This document shows positions 23,101 through 34,534 of a DNA stretch of 64,000 nt, in pieces. Numbering within the stretch: position 1 is the stretch's first letter; each line of letters opens with the position of its first letter. A program made the translations under genes and the position numbers. The stretch is from Plantago major (taxonomy: Eukaryota; Streptophyta; Magnoliopsida; Lamiales; Plantaginaceae): the NCBI GenBank assembly GCA_026545765.1, contig CM048843.1, forward strand, positions 8,579,501 to 8,643,500, given 5' to 3'. Below the pieces are notes generated by a model. It was not told the DNA's origin, did not search any database, and saw only the letters and a program-made list of their open reading frames with translations.

Positions 23101-24655
23101 ACTACCGACACACGATTATCAGTTGTAAACTTACGAACTGATACTAAATTCTTAATAAGATTTGGAGTGTGTAAGACATGTTTGAGGGATAATGGTGGGT
23201 GAGGGGAAGATAAAGATGTATGACCATAGCCACGAATCGGAATAGACTAACCACTAACAACAGCAACACCATTATTATTGCTCATATTAAAATAAGATGT
23301 GAGATTACCCGGAGTGGATGTCATATGCGAAGAAGCCCCGGTGTCCATATACCAGTTAGGATCCGGCTGCGAAAGAGACATAGTGTGCATGGCGGAATCA
23401 ATATCCGTTGGAGCATACTAAGAAGCTGCATACGCCTGTTGTTGCTGTTGTTGGGGTCACTGGCCCAAGATTCCGGGCTGACGCGGCCCGTTGGGCCGAC
23501 TCCATGGTCGGGTAAGAACGCGGTCACCCATAATGGCGCATCCAAGTCCACTAAGGGGCATGGCCCAAGATTGGGGCCCACGAAAAATTGATGCAACTTT
23601 GACCTCGGACGGTTTCCACCATGACCAGCGCCGTTTTGACCTCGGATCGCTTCCGAGCCCTTCTTTTTGTTGTTTCGCTGCTTTGATTGCTTTCCACGAC
23701 CTTGACCCGTCGGACGAGAATCATGCGTCTCATCCGAATCACGCATAGCAACCATCATCGCATCATCATTCCCAGCCGCGGCTTCCTTCATGCTAGTTTC
23801 TTCTAATGCTAACATGGATCGAACTTCATAGAAAGGAGGTAAAACCTTCATATGTCGAATAATGTATAACACCTTTGTAAGCTGGTGTAAGACCCCCCAC
23901 CATACGAAGAACAAGACGATTATTGGTAACCGGAGCCCCTACGTTCTTGAGTTGGTCGGAAGGAGTCTTTAGATTTTGACAATAAGCAGAAACCGATGAA
24001 AAATCCCGTAAATAAGAGTTGTTAAACTCGCGTTCTAGAGCAACCGCACGAGAATTCTCATTGTCTTGAAACAAATCGCGAAGGCGATTCCATAAAGTCA
24101 TAGCCGAAACATCCGCTTCAATAACGGTGTTTAAGAGATCGGTCGATATAGTGGAATAAATCCACTGCACCACAGCAGCATCCAACGTGTCCCATAGTTC
24201 ATGTTCGTCATCCTTGAGCGGCTCCTTTTCAATAACTTTCCCATCCTTGGACTTTGGGGAGATAATATGATGAAGAACCTTGTGCGAACGGCAATGGACC
24301 TTGAATAATTTCGCCCAATTAGCATACTGGACGTTTTCCATCTCAAGAGTGATGGGAACATGCGACTTGATGTTTGAAACAACAAGCGCAGGGTGAAAAG
24401 AGGAAGAACTCTTGTTTTCACCCATGATGACGGAATAGAAGAGAGAAATCAATTATATATAATCGAATTAGGTGGAAGAAGATCGACAAGGCGTGAGGTC
24501 GAATCGACTGGTGAGGATCGACAATGGTGTGAGGCCAAATCGGTGAGAGAAGATCGATAATGGCGTGAGGCCAAGATCGACGGCAGACGAGATGGAAGAG
24601 GGAAGAAAAATATGGCAGCGGAAGGTTGGATGTTAGAGAACCAAACTTGATACCA

Positions 24656-24839
24656 TGAAAGAATATAATTCCATGATCTTCTCATTACCACAATCGTACA
24701 TATTTATACAAGAGTAATCCTATAATGTAGGCTATAAACTGGGAATCTAATCTAAACTAGGAATCTAAATACAACAAGGAATACAACAATAGTAGAGATA
24801 TGAAATACTTAGGAGACTAAAATATTTCACATTCTAACA
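24656..24839 (-). repeat. right (5') LTR of Copia-II
   Basis: 184 bp, TGAAAGAATATAATTCC to ACATTCTAACA, followed by the duplicated AAGAG. Confidence 0.93.
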
Positions 24840-24880
24840 AAGAGGTGCTTCTTTATTTCTTTCATTCCCAAATTCATTAC

Positions 24881-26093
24881 ATGAGGAAATTAATAAGCAT
24901 GGTTATCTATGGAGCTCATCAGTACTTGTTTGCTCTTGCATTTTTTATCTTGCTCCAATGTTGTACAAATATCGAAGTTACAGCCCAATCAACTAATACT
25001 ACCACTGATCAATCAGCGCTTATGGCGTTGAAATCCCAACTCCACTTGAGCTCTTCTCACATCCTATCTTCAAACTAGTCTCGTTCCACCTCTGTTTGCA
25101 CATGGATTGGAGTTTCTTGCGGTCGCCACAACAGGGTGACCACTCTAGACATTTCATCCATGGGAGTCGCTGGAAACTGGCCTCCGGAAATAGGAAACCT
25201 CTCGTTTATTGCTTCAATAAACTTGTCCAACAATACCTTTCGAGGAAGCCTGCCTCGAGAAATGACAGCATTGCGAAGATTGCAAGTCATTGATCTCAGG
25301 ATGAATAACTTCACGGGGGACATTCCAGATTGGTTCAATGTATTACCACAACTTACAACCTTGCGTCTCCGAAACAATAGTTTCACTGGCATGATCCCGC
25401 ATTCTATGGGCAACATGTCAATGCTCCAAATTTTGGATCTTTCGTACAATTCTCTGCATGGGGAAGTACCAAAAGAGATTGCAAGTGTGTATACTTTGCA
25501 GTTTCTAAATTTGCAGTTCAATCAATTTAGTGGTGTATTCCCAATGGAAGTGTTCAATATTTCGAACCTGGAACGTCTAGCTCTTTCAGGGAATAGCTTT
25601 ACCGGTGAACTACCTGTTGATTTATTCCGAGGCGGGGCTTCTAAACTCCAAGGGTTGTATCTATCTAACAATGAACTAGGAGGCCAAATCCCATCAACCA
25701 TTTCTCAATGCTCACAACTTAGCATTCTTTCATTGTCATATAACAAGTTTACTGGCCCCATACCCAACCAAATCGGCAACTTAACTGCGTTGGAAATCTT
25801 ACAACTTGTGGTTGTGGATCAAAACGTTTTTGAATACTGTGGAGGAGTGTAGAAGACTTATCCATATGCCTTGGGATTTAGAAATAAGTTGGGTAAATAG
25901 AGTATCCAATGCTGTAGCAGATAAGCTAGCGAAACTTGTGAATTCGGGTATGGTCGGCAAAATCCTTTGGGAAGCGCCACCGACCCAAGTTGTATCTCTT
26001 TTGGATTTTGATATTGTCTAAGGATTGACCGTCTTTCATTACAAAAAAAAAAAAAAAAAGAAATCTTACAACTTGGAGGAAATCAGCTGATAG
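24881..26093 (+). pseudogene. LRR receptor locus B, first exon (signal peptide and LRR ectodomain)
   Basis: Starts at ATG 24881 with a signal peptide (MRKLISMVIYGAH then QYLFALAFFILLQCC), followed by the LRR N-terminal cap (TTTDQSALMALKSQL; VCTWIGVSCGRHNRVTTLDI) and about twelve LRRs. The cap and first repeats resemble the LRR-XII receptor-kinase class (EFR/Xa21 type). The exon ends LGGNQLIG with a phase-1 donor TAG/GTATTA at 26093. Two lesions are visible. TAG at 25076-25078 replaces what is normally Trp in the SNWS-type segment, and a 251-bp LINE piece sits at 25809-26059 near the exon end. Copia-II lies 41 bp upstream of the ATG, probably cutting it from its promoter. I class it as a pseudogene. 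Confidence 0.85.
25809..26059 (+). mobile_element. severely 5'-truncated LINE insertion with 16-bp target duplication
   Basis: The insert encodes the C-terminal RNase H end of a plant L1 (SWVNRVSNAVADKLAKLV, then a PPTQVVSLLDFDIV end and stop) and finishes with a 17-base A run. It is flanked by the exact 16-bp duplication GAAATCTTACAACTTG (25793-25808 and 26060-26075). Length, poly-A tail and duplication are textbook target-primed reverse transcription. The LRR reading frame resumes unchanged after the second duplicate. Confidence 0.95.
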
Positions 26094-26319
26094 GTATTAA
26101 ATTTATTTACTGGCATTTTTCATTATTTCATACATGCATGATCTATTTTAGTGAAGATTAAAATTGGTATTATATGGGTGAAAAAAATCGTAAAAGAATT
26201 CTTGTAAAATTATTTGATGGGTCACGATCAAAGTGGCAAGGCAAATCTTTACAATCTTAGAGGACCAAAATAATGGGTTAAATAGATATTGGACCAAAAC
26301 AACAGCTACTTAATACATA

Positions 26320-26588
26320 CTCCCTCCGTCACATATCAGTTGTCCACTTTAATTTTAAACACGCAACATAAGAAGAGTAATATTATAACACTATATAGTA
26401 CAAGTGGGGTGCATTTTTTAACTTTATAAGTTATTTGTTTGATTGTTTAATTTACTTTTTGACTTTATTGTAAGTAGTGGGATTATAAAATTATATAAAT
26501 TTTTCTTAAATGGTAAAAAAGTGAAATTGGACAACTCAACGGAACACTTAAAATGATAAAAGTGGACAACTGGCGTGGGACGGAGGAG
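26320..26588. mobile_element. Stowaway (Tc1/mariner) MITE, 269 bp
   Basis: Ends CTCCCTCCGTCAC... and ...GGGACGGAGGAG with the TA duplication (26318-26319 and 26589-26590). Inner ends CAGTTGTCCACTTT and AAAGTGGACAACTG are also complementary. Confidence 0.92.
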
Positions 26589-26956
26589 TACATGGAGAAT
26601 AAATTGACGATCTTCCCCACCAATTTATTTTTTTATCAGTCTTCCCCACCAATTTGTAGAAAATTGTAAATTGCTGACAATGTTGCCAGGTATGTTGTTA
26701 GGATTGTTACGAACAAGATACCACAAAATAATTACTAGCATGTACTTTCAAAAAGTTATTAGTCAGGGACATTTTAGTAAAGTTATCAAATAGTTAGTGT
26801 TGCGTTTAGTGAAAACGGTAATACGTTTAAGATTCGCGATAGGAAGAGGCAAAATTATTTTTGGTGTTGCACTATAGTCTGTTTGTCCTGCCTAAAATTG
26901 CATTTACTTTTCTCATAAAGTAATTTATTTGATGGGGAAGGTGGTGGTGGTTGGGG

Positions 26957-27524
26957 TAGGGCTGTACATAAAAAAAAAAAAACCCACCTGCGCCGCTCGC
27001 CAATCCGCCCGCCACAAACCGCACCCGTCGGTAGAAATTTTTAAAAATATTCGCCGTGGGTCGAAAATTTAATCACCCACTTCGGGCGGGTGGGTGGCGG
27101 GTGCAGGCGAAGTCACCCGCCATCCACCCGACCCACCCGCCCATGTAAATTATATATATTTTTTTATTTTTTATTTTTTATTATATAGTTATATAGTAAA
27201 TATAAGAAATAAGAATTAATATGAGTATATGACCTCATTCAAATTTCACACAACAGAGAACTTATACATATGTATGGTGATTGTACTTGCTTATGGAGTG
27301 TTTTATTTCGTATTGAAACTTATATTTATCTTGTTCAAACATATTATAGCATTTTATTTTATAAGTTGAACCTGCCCGCCATCCACCCGCTTAAATGTCA
27401 ACCCACCCGCCGTGGTTTGATAAATTGTTCACCCGCCATGGTTCAATATTTTGTCCACCCGCTATAAGTGGGTCGGTTGAATATTTGGTAAAAAACCGCC
27501 CGCACCCGCCCGCGTACACCCCTA
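26957..27524. mobile_element. hAT-like non-autonomous element, 568 bp (copy 1 of the TAGGGSTGTAC family)
   Basis: Termini TAGGGCTGTAC and GTACACCCCTA; inner arms of CACCCGCC / GGCGGGTG words around an AT-rich core. Closely matches, in opposite orientation, the element at 39144-39701. Flanks share GTTGGGG, about one base short of a clean 8-bp duplication. The 65-codon open frame inside (27270-27467) recurs in the other copy but looks like chance within a young repeat. Confidence 0.8.
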
Positions 27525-27821
27525 GTTGGGGGGAAGAATATGGAAGGAGGGTTTGAATTTAATAATTAAAAGTTTTGGATTTTTATTTAAAATTTTGGTG
27601 GTTTATTTTGTGATAAAAAAGTTATTGAATTACAAAGAAAATACCAAATAGGAAAAAAAGGTTCACTTTCGGGAGTAATGTGAAATTTTCAAATTAACCA
27701 TGTTTAAATTTTAGGCTTATCTGTATTTTTTTTCCAATTTGTGGTTGAATTCGAAAAGGCGACATAATTAAGGATAGAATATGTAATTTTCCGAATATTG
27801 CATTATTCAAGAAAAATAGTA

Positions 27822-28111
27822 CTTCCTCCGTCTCTGCTCAGTTATCCACTTTGACTTTTGCAGTTAACAATGTCCAACTTTAACTATAAATTAATCTTAA
27901 ACCGCAAATGTAAAATATTCAATTAAATTATATTATACGCAAATGTAAAATATTCAATTAAATTAAATTATGAAACTTTAGTCCCTAAAGTATTATAATA
28001 TAATTTAATTCAACATTTTACATTTACCGTTTAAGATTTATTTGTAGTCAAAGTTAAAAACGGTTGACCGAAAAAAGTCAAAATGGGTAACATAGTACGG
28101 GACGGAGTAAG
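27822..28111. mobile_element. Stowaway (Tc1/mariner) MITE, 290 bp
   Basis: Ends CTTCCTCCGTC and GACGGAGTAAG with TA on both sides (27820-27821 and 28112-28113). The interior holds a second inverted pair around TAAATTATATTA. It is absent from the matching part of locus A, so it inserted after the duplication. Confidence 0.88.
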
Positions 28112-28317
28112 TAAAGCTTTAAATTAGTACATAACAAAAAGAAGGATTGCTCCACGATTCCCTGTGTGAAATGAAAAATTTTGTGTTCCTAGTATCTCCA
28201 ACAACCGATTATCATGTAACTTACCAAAATGTTTGTACTAATTCATTACAAATACTAGCAAATAGCAACAAACAACTTTATTTACACAAGGAGTTCCTAG
28301 CTACTATAATTTTTCAG

Positions 28318-28878
28318 GACATCTTCCAGATTTTTTTTGCAAAGTTAAGCTGGCTCAGTATATTGATAGTTTCATCGAATCAATTTTCTGGAATAATCCC
28401 AAACTCTATTGGTGGAGCTTACTCATTGGAATGGCTACAACTGAACAACAACAATTTTAGAGGAGAAATTCCTTTTATTCTGAAAAACTGCACTGCACTG
28501 CACTGCACTGCACTGCGTGTTCTAGATGTTGGAGAGAACTCAATTTCAGGAAAACTGTCAAAATGGATTGGAAATGATCTGCTGGAATTGAAAGTGCTTA
28601 GGCTAAAGAGTAATAAATTGTACGGCACGGTCCCTCTCGAGCTCTGTCAACTTCCTCGGCTGCAAATATTGAATCTTGCGAATAATAAGTTGGCGGGATA
28701 TATTCCACGTTGCTTTGGGAATTTCTCTGGCATGGAGATGTACAACTCCACAGATAAGTGTTTTACAATAGGATATAGTTTGGAAGAGGTTATTAAAGGA
28801 GTTCCACAAAAATACTTAATGACGCTGCAATATGTTGTAAACATGGATCTCTCTAAGAATAATTTGACCGGTCAAATT
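28318..28878 (+). pseudogene. LRR locus B terminal exon, first part
   Basis: Counterpart of the locus A exon starting at 9342, roughly 90-93% identical in DNA: same TTTTTCAG acceptor, same phase, HLPDF at the start and then VSSNQFSGIIPNSIGGA, LKVLRLKSNKLYGTVP and MDLSKNNLTGQI. A run of eight T at about 28331-28338 is one base longer than the locus A sequence and shifts the frame. A CTGCA repeat has grown from the locus A length by 15 bp (about 28495-28516), which keeps the frame. The exon is then split by Copia-III at 28879; more of it lies at 37008-37031 and 55494-55509. Confidence 0.88.
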
Positions 28879-29790
28879 TGAAAGTGCAATTTATATTCCA
28901 TTTGTTTTATTAATTCGGCCTTTCTTCATTTATTAACCGGTTCAACGTTTGTAGTTGTTTTTCTATGAATATTTTGTAGGATAAATCAAGTTGGGCCTCA
29001 ACATGCTTAATGGATCACGATTGGTTACTGTAGCAGTCACTGTACCAAAACGTCACTGTAGCTGTAGCAAAACGGACACTGTAGCAAAAAGGAAAATAAG
29101 AGGCATAATGCAAGAAGGAAGCTGCCATATTGTTCAAGGAAGAATTTGATGCTATAAGGAAAGTGAGATTTAAAAGAGATTGATATCTAGAAGACTCCTT
29201 ATACTATTGAATACATCAAAGTCAGTTTCCTTTCCATAGAATCCAAGTTTGTTTAGACTTGGGCCAGCCGGCTTCTTCCAAGGTGATGTTCCGCAAACTA
29301 TATATATTGGAAGAAGAAGGCTTTGCAAGGTTGCCGATTGCCTTTGAAGAAAAAAGATTATATGTTTTAGGCGTCTTGCTTTACTAGACTTTTATTTCAG
29401 TGTTTACTTTTGAGTGTTCTCTAAAGATTGAGATTTACTCTAGTATCATTGAACTAGAATAGGTTTTTCTTGTATGTTCTAGGTCTAGTTTTCTGTAAGT
29501 TTAATCAATCGTTTGTGATTGATTTAAACTTCTTTTTGTACTTCTACTTTTTATATCTAGTAGAAATTTTACCTACGGCACCGTCGGTATCTTTATATAC
29601 CGGCTTGAGAAATCTTTGTGTTCAGTTTTATTCCGCTGCACTTTATTGAGTTCTGTCGATTACAGTTTACTGTTGTCGTAGTTTAATTGAACACTGTTCA
29701 CTGTTGTCGTAACGGTGTTGACTCAACATCAATAGTCAACATCGTTCAAAACTGTCCAGAAGTACCAATCCCGGTCCTACAGTTCTAAAA
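28879..29790 (+). repeat. left (5') LTR of Copia-III
   Basis: 912 bp starting TGAAAGTGCAATTTATA; the partner at 36096-37007 has the same length. Carries one copy of the nested palindrome near its end (29701-29744). Confidence 0.95.
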
Positions 29791-30910
29791 AGTGGCATCA
29801 GAGCCAGCCACCTAATTAATTGGTGTCTGGATTTGGTACTACTACAATGGACGTTGTCAATTCAAGTGTCAACAGGCCACCTGTGCTAGATGGGTCGAAC
29901 TACCATTACTGGAAAATACGGATCAGAACGTATATCAAATCCATTGAAGGGCGTGCATGGAAATCTGTTCTTGAAGGCTATGTGTGGCCTACCATAGGAC
30001 CAGACGCTGATGGAGATGTCGTTCCTAAACCAGAAGCTCAATGGTCAGGTGATGATTTTCTTGCTAGCTCTTACAATGAAAAAGCTTTGAATGCTATTTT
30101 TTCGCATATTGATCCACATATGTTTAAGCTCATTCAGAATTGCACTACTGCTAAACAAGCTTGGGATTTGTTGCAAAATCATTGTGAAGGTGATAACAGT
30201 ATTAAGCAAACTAAACTTCAACTGCTTTGGTCAAAATTTGAAAACTTGAGAATGGCAAAAGAAGAAACCATTGATTCTTATTTTGATAAACTGCTCACTA
30301 TTTCAAATGATATTCAACTGCTAGGTGATGCTATGTCTAATAAGCAACTGATTTTCAAAGCTGTTCGTACTCTTTCTTCAAAATTTGACATAAAACAAAC
30401 TGTTTTGGAAGATACTCAAAACCTTGCTACTATGAATTTTCATACTCTGATGAACAATTTGAAAAATTTTGAGCTCCAACAGAATGAGCGCAAAGGTACG
30501 AAAAGCCATAGTATGTCTCTTCACTCAAAATCAAAAATCTCTGAGTCTGAAAGCAGTAGTGATGAATCTGATGAGATGACTGAAGAAGATTTCGATAAAG
30601 CTCTTGATAGGTTGCGTAGAAAGTTAAACAAAACCAGCTTTAGAAAGAATTCTAACAAAGGCTCTTCAAGGAATTCAAAAGGCACAAACAAGTTTAAAAA
30701 GACCGTAGATTCCCCTAGTTTAAGTCCTGCTCAACTTAGCAAAGTTAGATGTTTTGAATGTCAAGGATGGGGACATTATCAGAATGAATGTGCTAACTCT
30801 CTTCGTAAGAAGAAAAAGACTTTGTTTGCTTGTCTCAGTGATGTTTTAGGTGATGAACAGGAATCTTATGCTTCAGAAGGTCGTGTTGCAGCTCTGTCCT
30901 CTGTTCTGGA

Positions 30911-30956
30911 CGATGTTGGAAATCGATGTTTAGTCAACAATGAAAACTCAACATCG
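30911..30956. repeat. nested palindrome unit in Copia-III, gag-integrase linker
   Basis: CGATGTTG, spacer, GATGTTTAGTCAACAAT, spacer, CAACATCG. The inner palindrome and the outer arms are both self-complementary. It lies between the gag zinc knuckle and the pre-integrase part. Confidence 0.85.
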
Positions 30957-31766
30957 TCTCAGATCCTCTTCTTTGATTATGATGACTCACAGACGTGCGA
31001 AGAAATATTCAGGGAAAAAGTTTCTGACTCTGAAAACTCAATGTCTACTGATGTCTACTGTTTGCATGGTTCAGTTGATTTGTCTGCAGATCATTCTCTT
31101 GAAGAAGAACTCACTGACGAACAAATTGTGGCAAGAGATGATGAAGCTGTGACTTGGCACAAGAAACTTGGCCATGTAAGTTATAGGAACATTGAAAGGC
31201 TCATCAAACTGGATGCGGTTAGAGGACTGCCGAAGCTGAGCAATGCCGGAAAGCAAGTGTGCCGTGATTGCCTAAAAGGTAAACAAACTAGAGCTGTGCA
31301 TACATCCCTACAAACCGAAGGGCATAAAACAGGTACATCCAACTGCTTCGAACTCTTACATATGGACTTAATGGGACCAATTAAGGTAGATAGTCTAGGT
31401 GGTAAGAAGTACATATGTGTCATAGTTGATGATTTTTCTCGATTTACTTGGGTAAGTTTTTTAAAAGAAAAATCTGAAACTTTTGATTCCTTCAAGAAAC
31501 TGCATGCTAGGTTTAGTAATCAATATGCTACTGTTGTCCAACGCATTAGGTCGGATCATGGTAGGGAATTTGAGAATCAAACCTTTGCTGATTTTTGCGA
31601 AAAGAAAGGAATCTTTCATGAGTTTTCTGCACCCAAAACTCCACAACAAAATGGAGTGGCTGAGAGAAAGAATCGGACCTTACAAGAAATGGCTAGGGTT
31701 ATGTTGAGTTCCATGAACCTTTCAAAAAGATTGTGGGTTGAAGCTGTAAATACTGCTTGTCACATA

Positions 31767-32025
31767 CTCCCTCCATTTCAAAAAAAGTGTTACATTTTAC
31801 TATTCTCATGTCAATCGTTTCTCTCGCATTTGACCACAATTTACTCTTAAATGATATTAATAAATAAATTATTAAAATTATATAATGAAAATTTAGTAAT
31901 TAAATTTTTATTATATGATTTTATTAAATTATTTACTATTATCGTTTATAAGTAATTTGTGGTCAAACTCGAAAATAGTTAATTGACAAAGTCAAAATGT
32001 AACACTTTCTCTGAAATGAAGGGAG
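31767..32025. mobile_element. Stowaway MITE inside Copia-III
   Basis: Ends CTCCCTCCATTTC and GAAATGAAGGGAG with TA duplication (31765-31766 and 32026-32027). Inner AAAGTGTTACATTTT is matched by AAATGTAACACTTT. 259 bp; inserted after Copia-III. Confidence 0.92.
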
Positions 32026-32422
32026 TAATAAATAGAGTCTACCTTAGACCAGGAACTTCAACCACTCCCTATGAGATTCTAAATGGCAAGAAGCCTAATC
32101 TTAAGTACTTTCATGTGTTTGGTTGTGCTTGCTATATTCTCAATGATAGAGAACATTTAGGCAAGTTTGATGCAAAAAGTGATAAAGGCATTTTTGTTGG
32201 TTACTCTCTTAATAGCCATGCATATAGGCTGTATAATCTAAGGACACAAACTGTTCAAGAATCTGTTAACATTACTTTTGATGACTCAGTGCCCTTTGAA
32301 AAACAGCAAGTTGAGACAAGTATCGCACTGTAAAAAGACATCGCACTGCAAATGTGTACTAAATCAGATGCATGTTCTATACCAGATTCCCCAGTCCCAG
32401 TTACTGTCAGAGAAGATGGAGT

Positions 32423-32465
32423 CAATGTTGATCACAATGTTGAATCAACATCGCGCCCAACATTG
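32423..32465. repeat. nested palindrome unit in Copia-III, integrase-reverse transcriptase linker
   Basis: CAATGTTG, 4-base spacer, CAATGTTGAATCAACATCG, spacer, CAACATTG. Same architecture as the units at 30911 and 35314. Confidence 0.88.
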
Positions 32466-33053
32466 CAGGGGGAGAGCTCATCAGATGAATCTGTCTCTGA
32501 AAGTGAAGATGAACCTGCTCGAACCGAAGGTTTCTAGATTCCATCAGACGTGATCCACCCCCGAGGATTTACAAATATCATCCAAGTTCGCAAGCCATTG
32601 TTGATCCAAGGGGAAGAATGACTCTTAGGGGAAATACCAGAAAGAACTACAAGGAAATGGAAAGCCACACTACTATGTGTCAATCGGTGAGTTCTTCTTG
32701 TTTTGTCTCCCTTACTGAACCTAATAATGCAAAAGAAGCTTTAAAAGATGACTACTGGATTGATGCTATGCAAAAAGTTAAACCTCTTTCTGAACATTTC
32801 GATGCTCCTGTTTTTGTCAAAGAAAATGGTGAGGTTGTGGAAGGAACCAAAAAGACTTATGTGTGTCAATATTGCCTTAAGACTGCTCACATAAAACCCC
32901 ACTGCTTTACTTATCTAAGAGATATGAAAAAGGGGAAGATAGAAAAACATGTGGTTGAGTCAGCTTCGAATGTGTCAGTTTCAAAAGCAGAGAAATCTAA
33001 AGTGTCTGTTCCAAAATTTGTTCCTTTGGTGGCTCCTTAAGGTAATGAAAATC

Positions 33054-33095
33054 CAATGTTGAGTCAGCTGTTGTGTCAACATCGACATCAACAAA
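33054..33095. repeat. nested palindrome unit in Copia-III
   Basis: CAATGTTG, spacer, GCTGTTGTGTCAACATC, spacer, CAACAAAG; a somewhat decayed copy, just upstream of the protease-like part. Confidence 0.75.
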
Positions 33096-33803
33096 GGTTC
33101 TAGTTCCGTGAATTACGTGTCTAAAGCTTACCATCTTTCTCTAGTCGAAAGAAAAAGCCTCGAATCTGGAAAACTCTAGAGAAAAGTATAAGAGAGTTTG
33201 GGCTCCTAGGGAAAAGATTGTCTGTAATATTGCTTTTTCAGTGGCTACCTCTCCTAACAATGCAGGTAGATGGTACTTTGATAGCAGATGTTCAAGACAT
33301 ATGACAGGAACCTTGAGTTATCTTTCTAACTTTGTCTCTCAAAAGACTGGAATGGTAACTTATGGAGGAGGATACAAGAGTAAAGTACTTGGGAAGGGTG
33401 TGTTAACTCTTGATGGTTTTCCAACCTTGAAAAATGTACTGTTGGTTGAAGGCTTAACTGCTAACCTTATTAGTGTCTGTCATGTGTGTGATGATGATTT
33501 GAAGGTCAAATTTAACAAACACACTTGTAAAGTACTTACTTGCAAGGAGAAATGTTTTGACATGATAGGTACCAGGTCTCCTGACAACTGCTACGTGGTG
33601 GCTGATCCCCACAATTGCAATCGTGCAAAAGAAGATTATATTGTGCTTAACTTGACTAATCTTTCCATAGTACATCAGTTTGTGCAAACTATGATAGGTA
33701 CCTTTGAGATGAATATGATTGGTGAACTCAGCTTCTTTCGTGTCCGGGAGAACTCTAAATCATGCAGTTCACTTATGGGTACCTCTCTGAAGCTGAGCAG
33801 AAT

Positions 33804-33834
33804 CGATGTTGGCGCGGATGTTGACCCAACATTG
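33804..33834. repeat. short palindrome unit in Copia-III
   Basis: CGATGTTG, 5-base spacer, GATGTTGACCCAACATTG: one outer arm and a near-palindromic core, upstream of the RNase H part. Confidence 0.75.
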
Positions 33835-34490
33835 TACAGATTAAGGATTGAAAGCCTTATGTATCTGTCTACCAGTAGACCTGATATCATGCTCTCTGTG
33901 TGTGTGCGCACCAGGTATCAGTCCAACCCTAAAAGCCCCCATTTAACTGTCGTTAAAAGAATCCTTGGATATATATCAGGAACTGTTAATTTTGGATTAT
34001 GGTTTGCATGTGGTACAAACACTAATCTGGTGGGATTTAGTGATTCTGATTGGGCTGGTGATCTAGATGATAGAAAATCCACTAGTGGAGGTTGCTTTTA
34101 TCTTGGTCCAAATTTGGTGTCTTGGTATATCAAGAAATGTAATCCTTTGTCACCACTAACTGAATCAATATGTAGCAGCTGGAAGTTATGTGTCTCAACT
34201 GGTCTGGTTGAAAAATATGTTGTATGACTATGGTCTACAAAGTGCTACCCTTTTGATGTTATGTGATAACCTTAGTGCCATACATATCTCTAAGAACCAT
34301 GTTCAACACTCTCGCACTAAGCACATAGATATTAGGCATCATTTTCTTAGAGACTTGGTCAATAAGCAAGTAATTGACATAGAACACATAGATACAACCA
34401 ATCAACTTGCAGATATTTTTACCAAGCCGTTAGATAGTGAGAGACTCTTCAGTCTTCGAAGATCTCTCAGTCTGTGCTCTCTGTGATTGT

Positions 34491-34534
34491 CATTGTTGAG
34501 TACCAATGTTGACTCATCATCACGGTCAACATTG
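34491..34534. repeat. nested palindrome unit in Copia-III, directly after RNase H
   Basis: CATTGTTG, spacer, AATGTTGACTCATCATC, spacer, CAACATTG. It starts a few bases past the end of the RNase H part. Confidence 0.85.

Larger units (their letters stand above)
19304..24839 (-). mobile_element. Copia-II: broken Ty1/Copia element with short LTRs
   Basis: Minus-strand element with target duplication AAGAG (19299-19303, 24840-24844). The LTRs are about 185 bp; the left one is enlarged by a hAT-like insertion. The primer-binding site TGGTATCAAGTTTGG (24641-24655) resembles the initiator-Met type, and a polypurine tract CTGTGGGGGAG lies at 20200-20210. Parts: gag of the UBN2 type (about 23320-24452), pre-integrase and integrase (about 22030-23111), reverse transcriptase with the DVSNAFLHG and [14 protein letters not shown] blocks (about 21119-21946), RNase H (about 20187-21001). 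Short LTRs and this gag recall the Ale/Retrofit group. It is broken, with on the order of ten breaks. It inserted just upstream of LRR locus B. Confidence 0.9.
26094..28317 (+). other. intronic DNA between the two visible exons of LRR locus B
   Basis: Runs from the GTATTA donor at 26094 to the TTTTTCAG acceptor at 28317. It holds two Stowaway MITEs and a hAT-like element. The portion from about 27640 is similar to the end of the locus A intron (about 8970-9341). No counterpart of the 144-bp two-LRR exon of locus A was found here, so locus B either lost it or never had it. Confidence 0.55.

Noticed and set aside
23220-23748. Plus-strand frames of 85-123 codons with basic composition
   Set aside because: Opposite to the gag region of Copia-II; no independent evidence.
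27270-27467. 65-codon frame conserved between the two hAT-like copies (also at 39201-39398)
   Set aside because: The copies are nearly identical throughout, so frame conservation reflects youth and not selection; no domain is recognisable.
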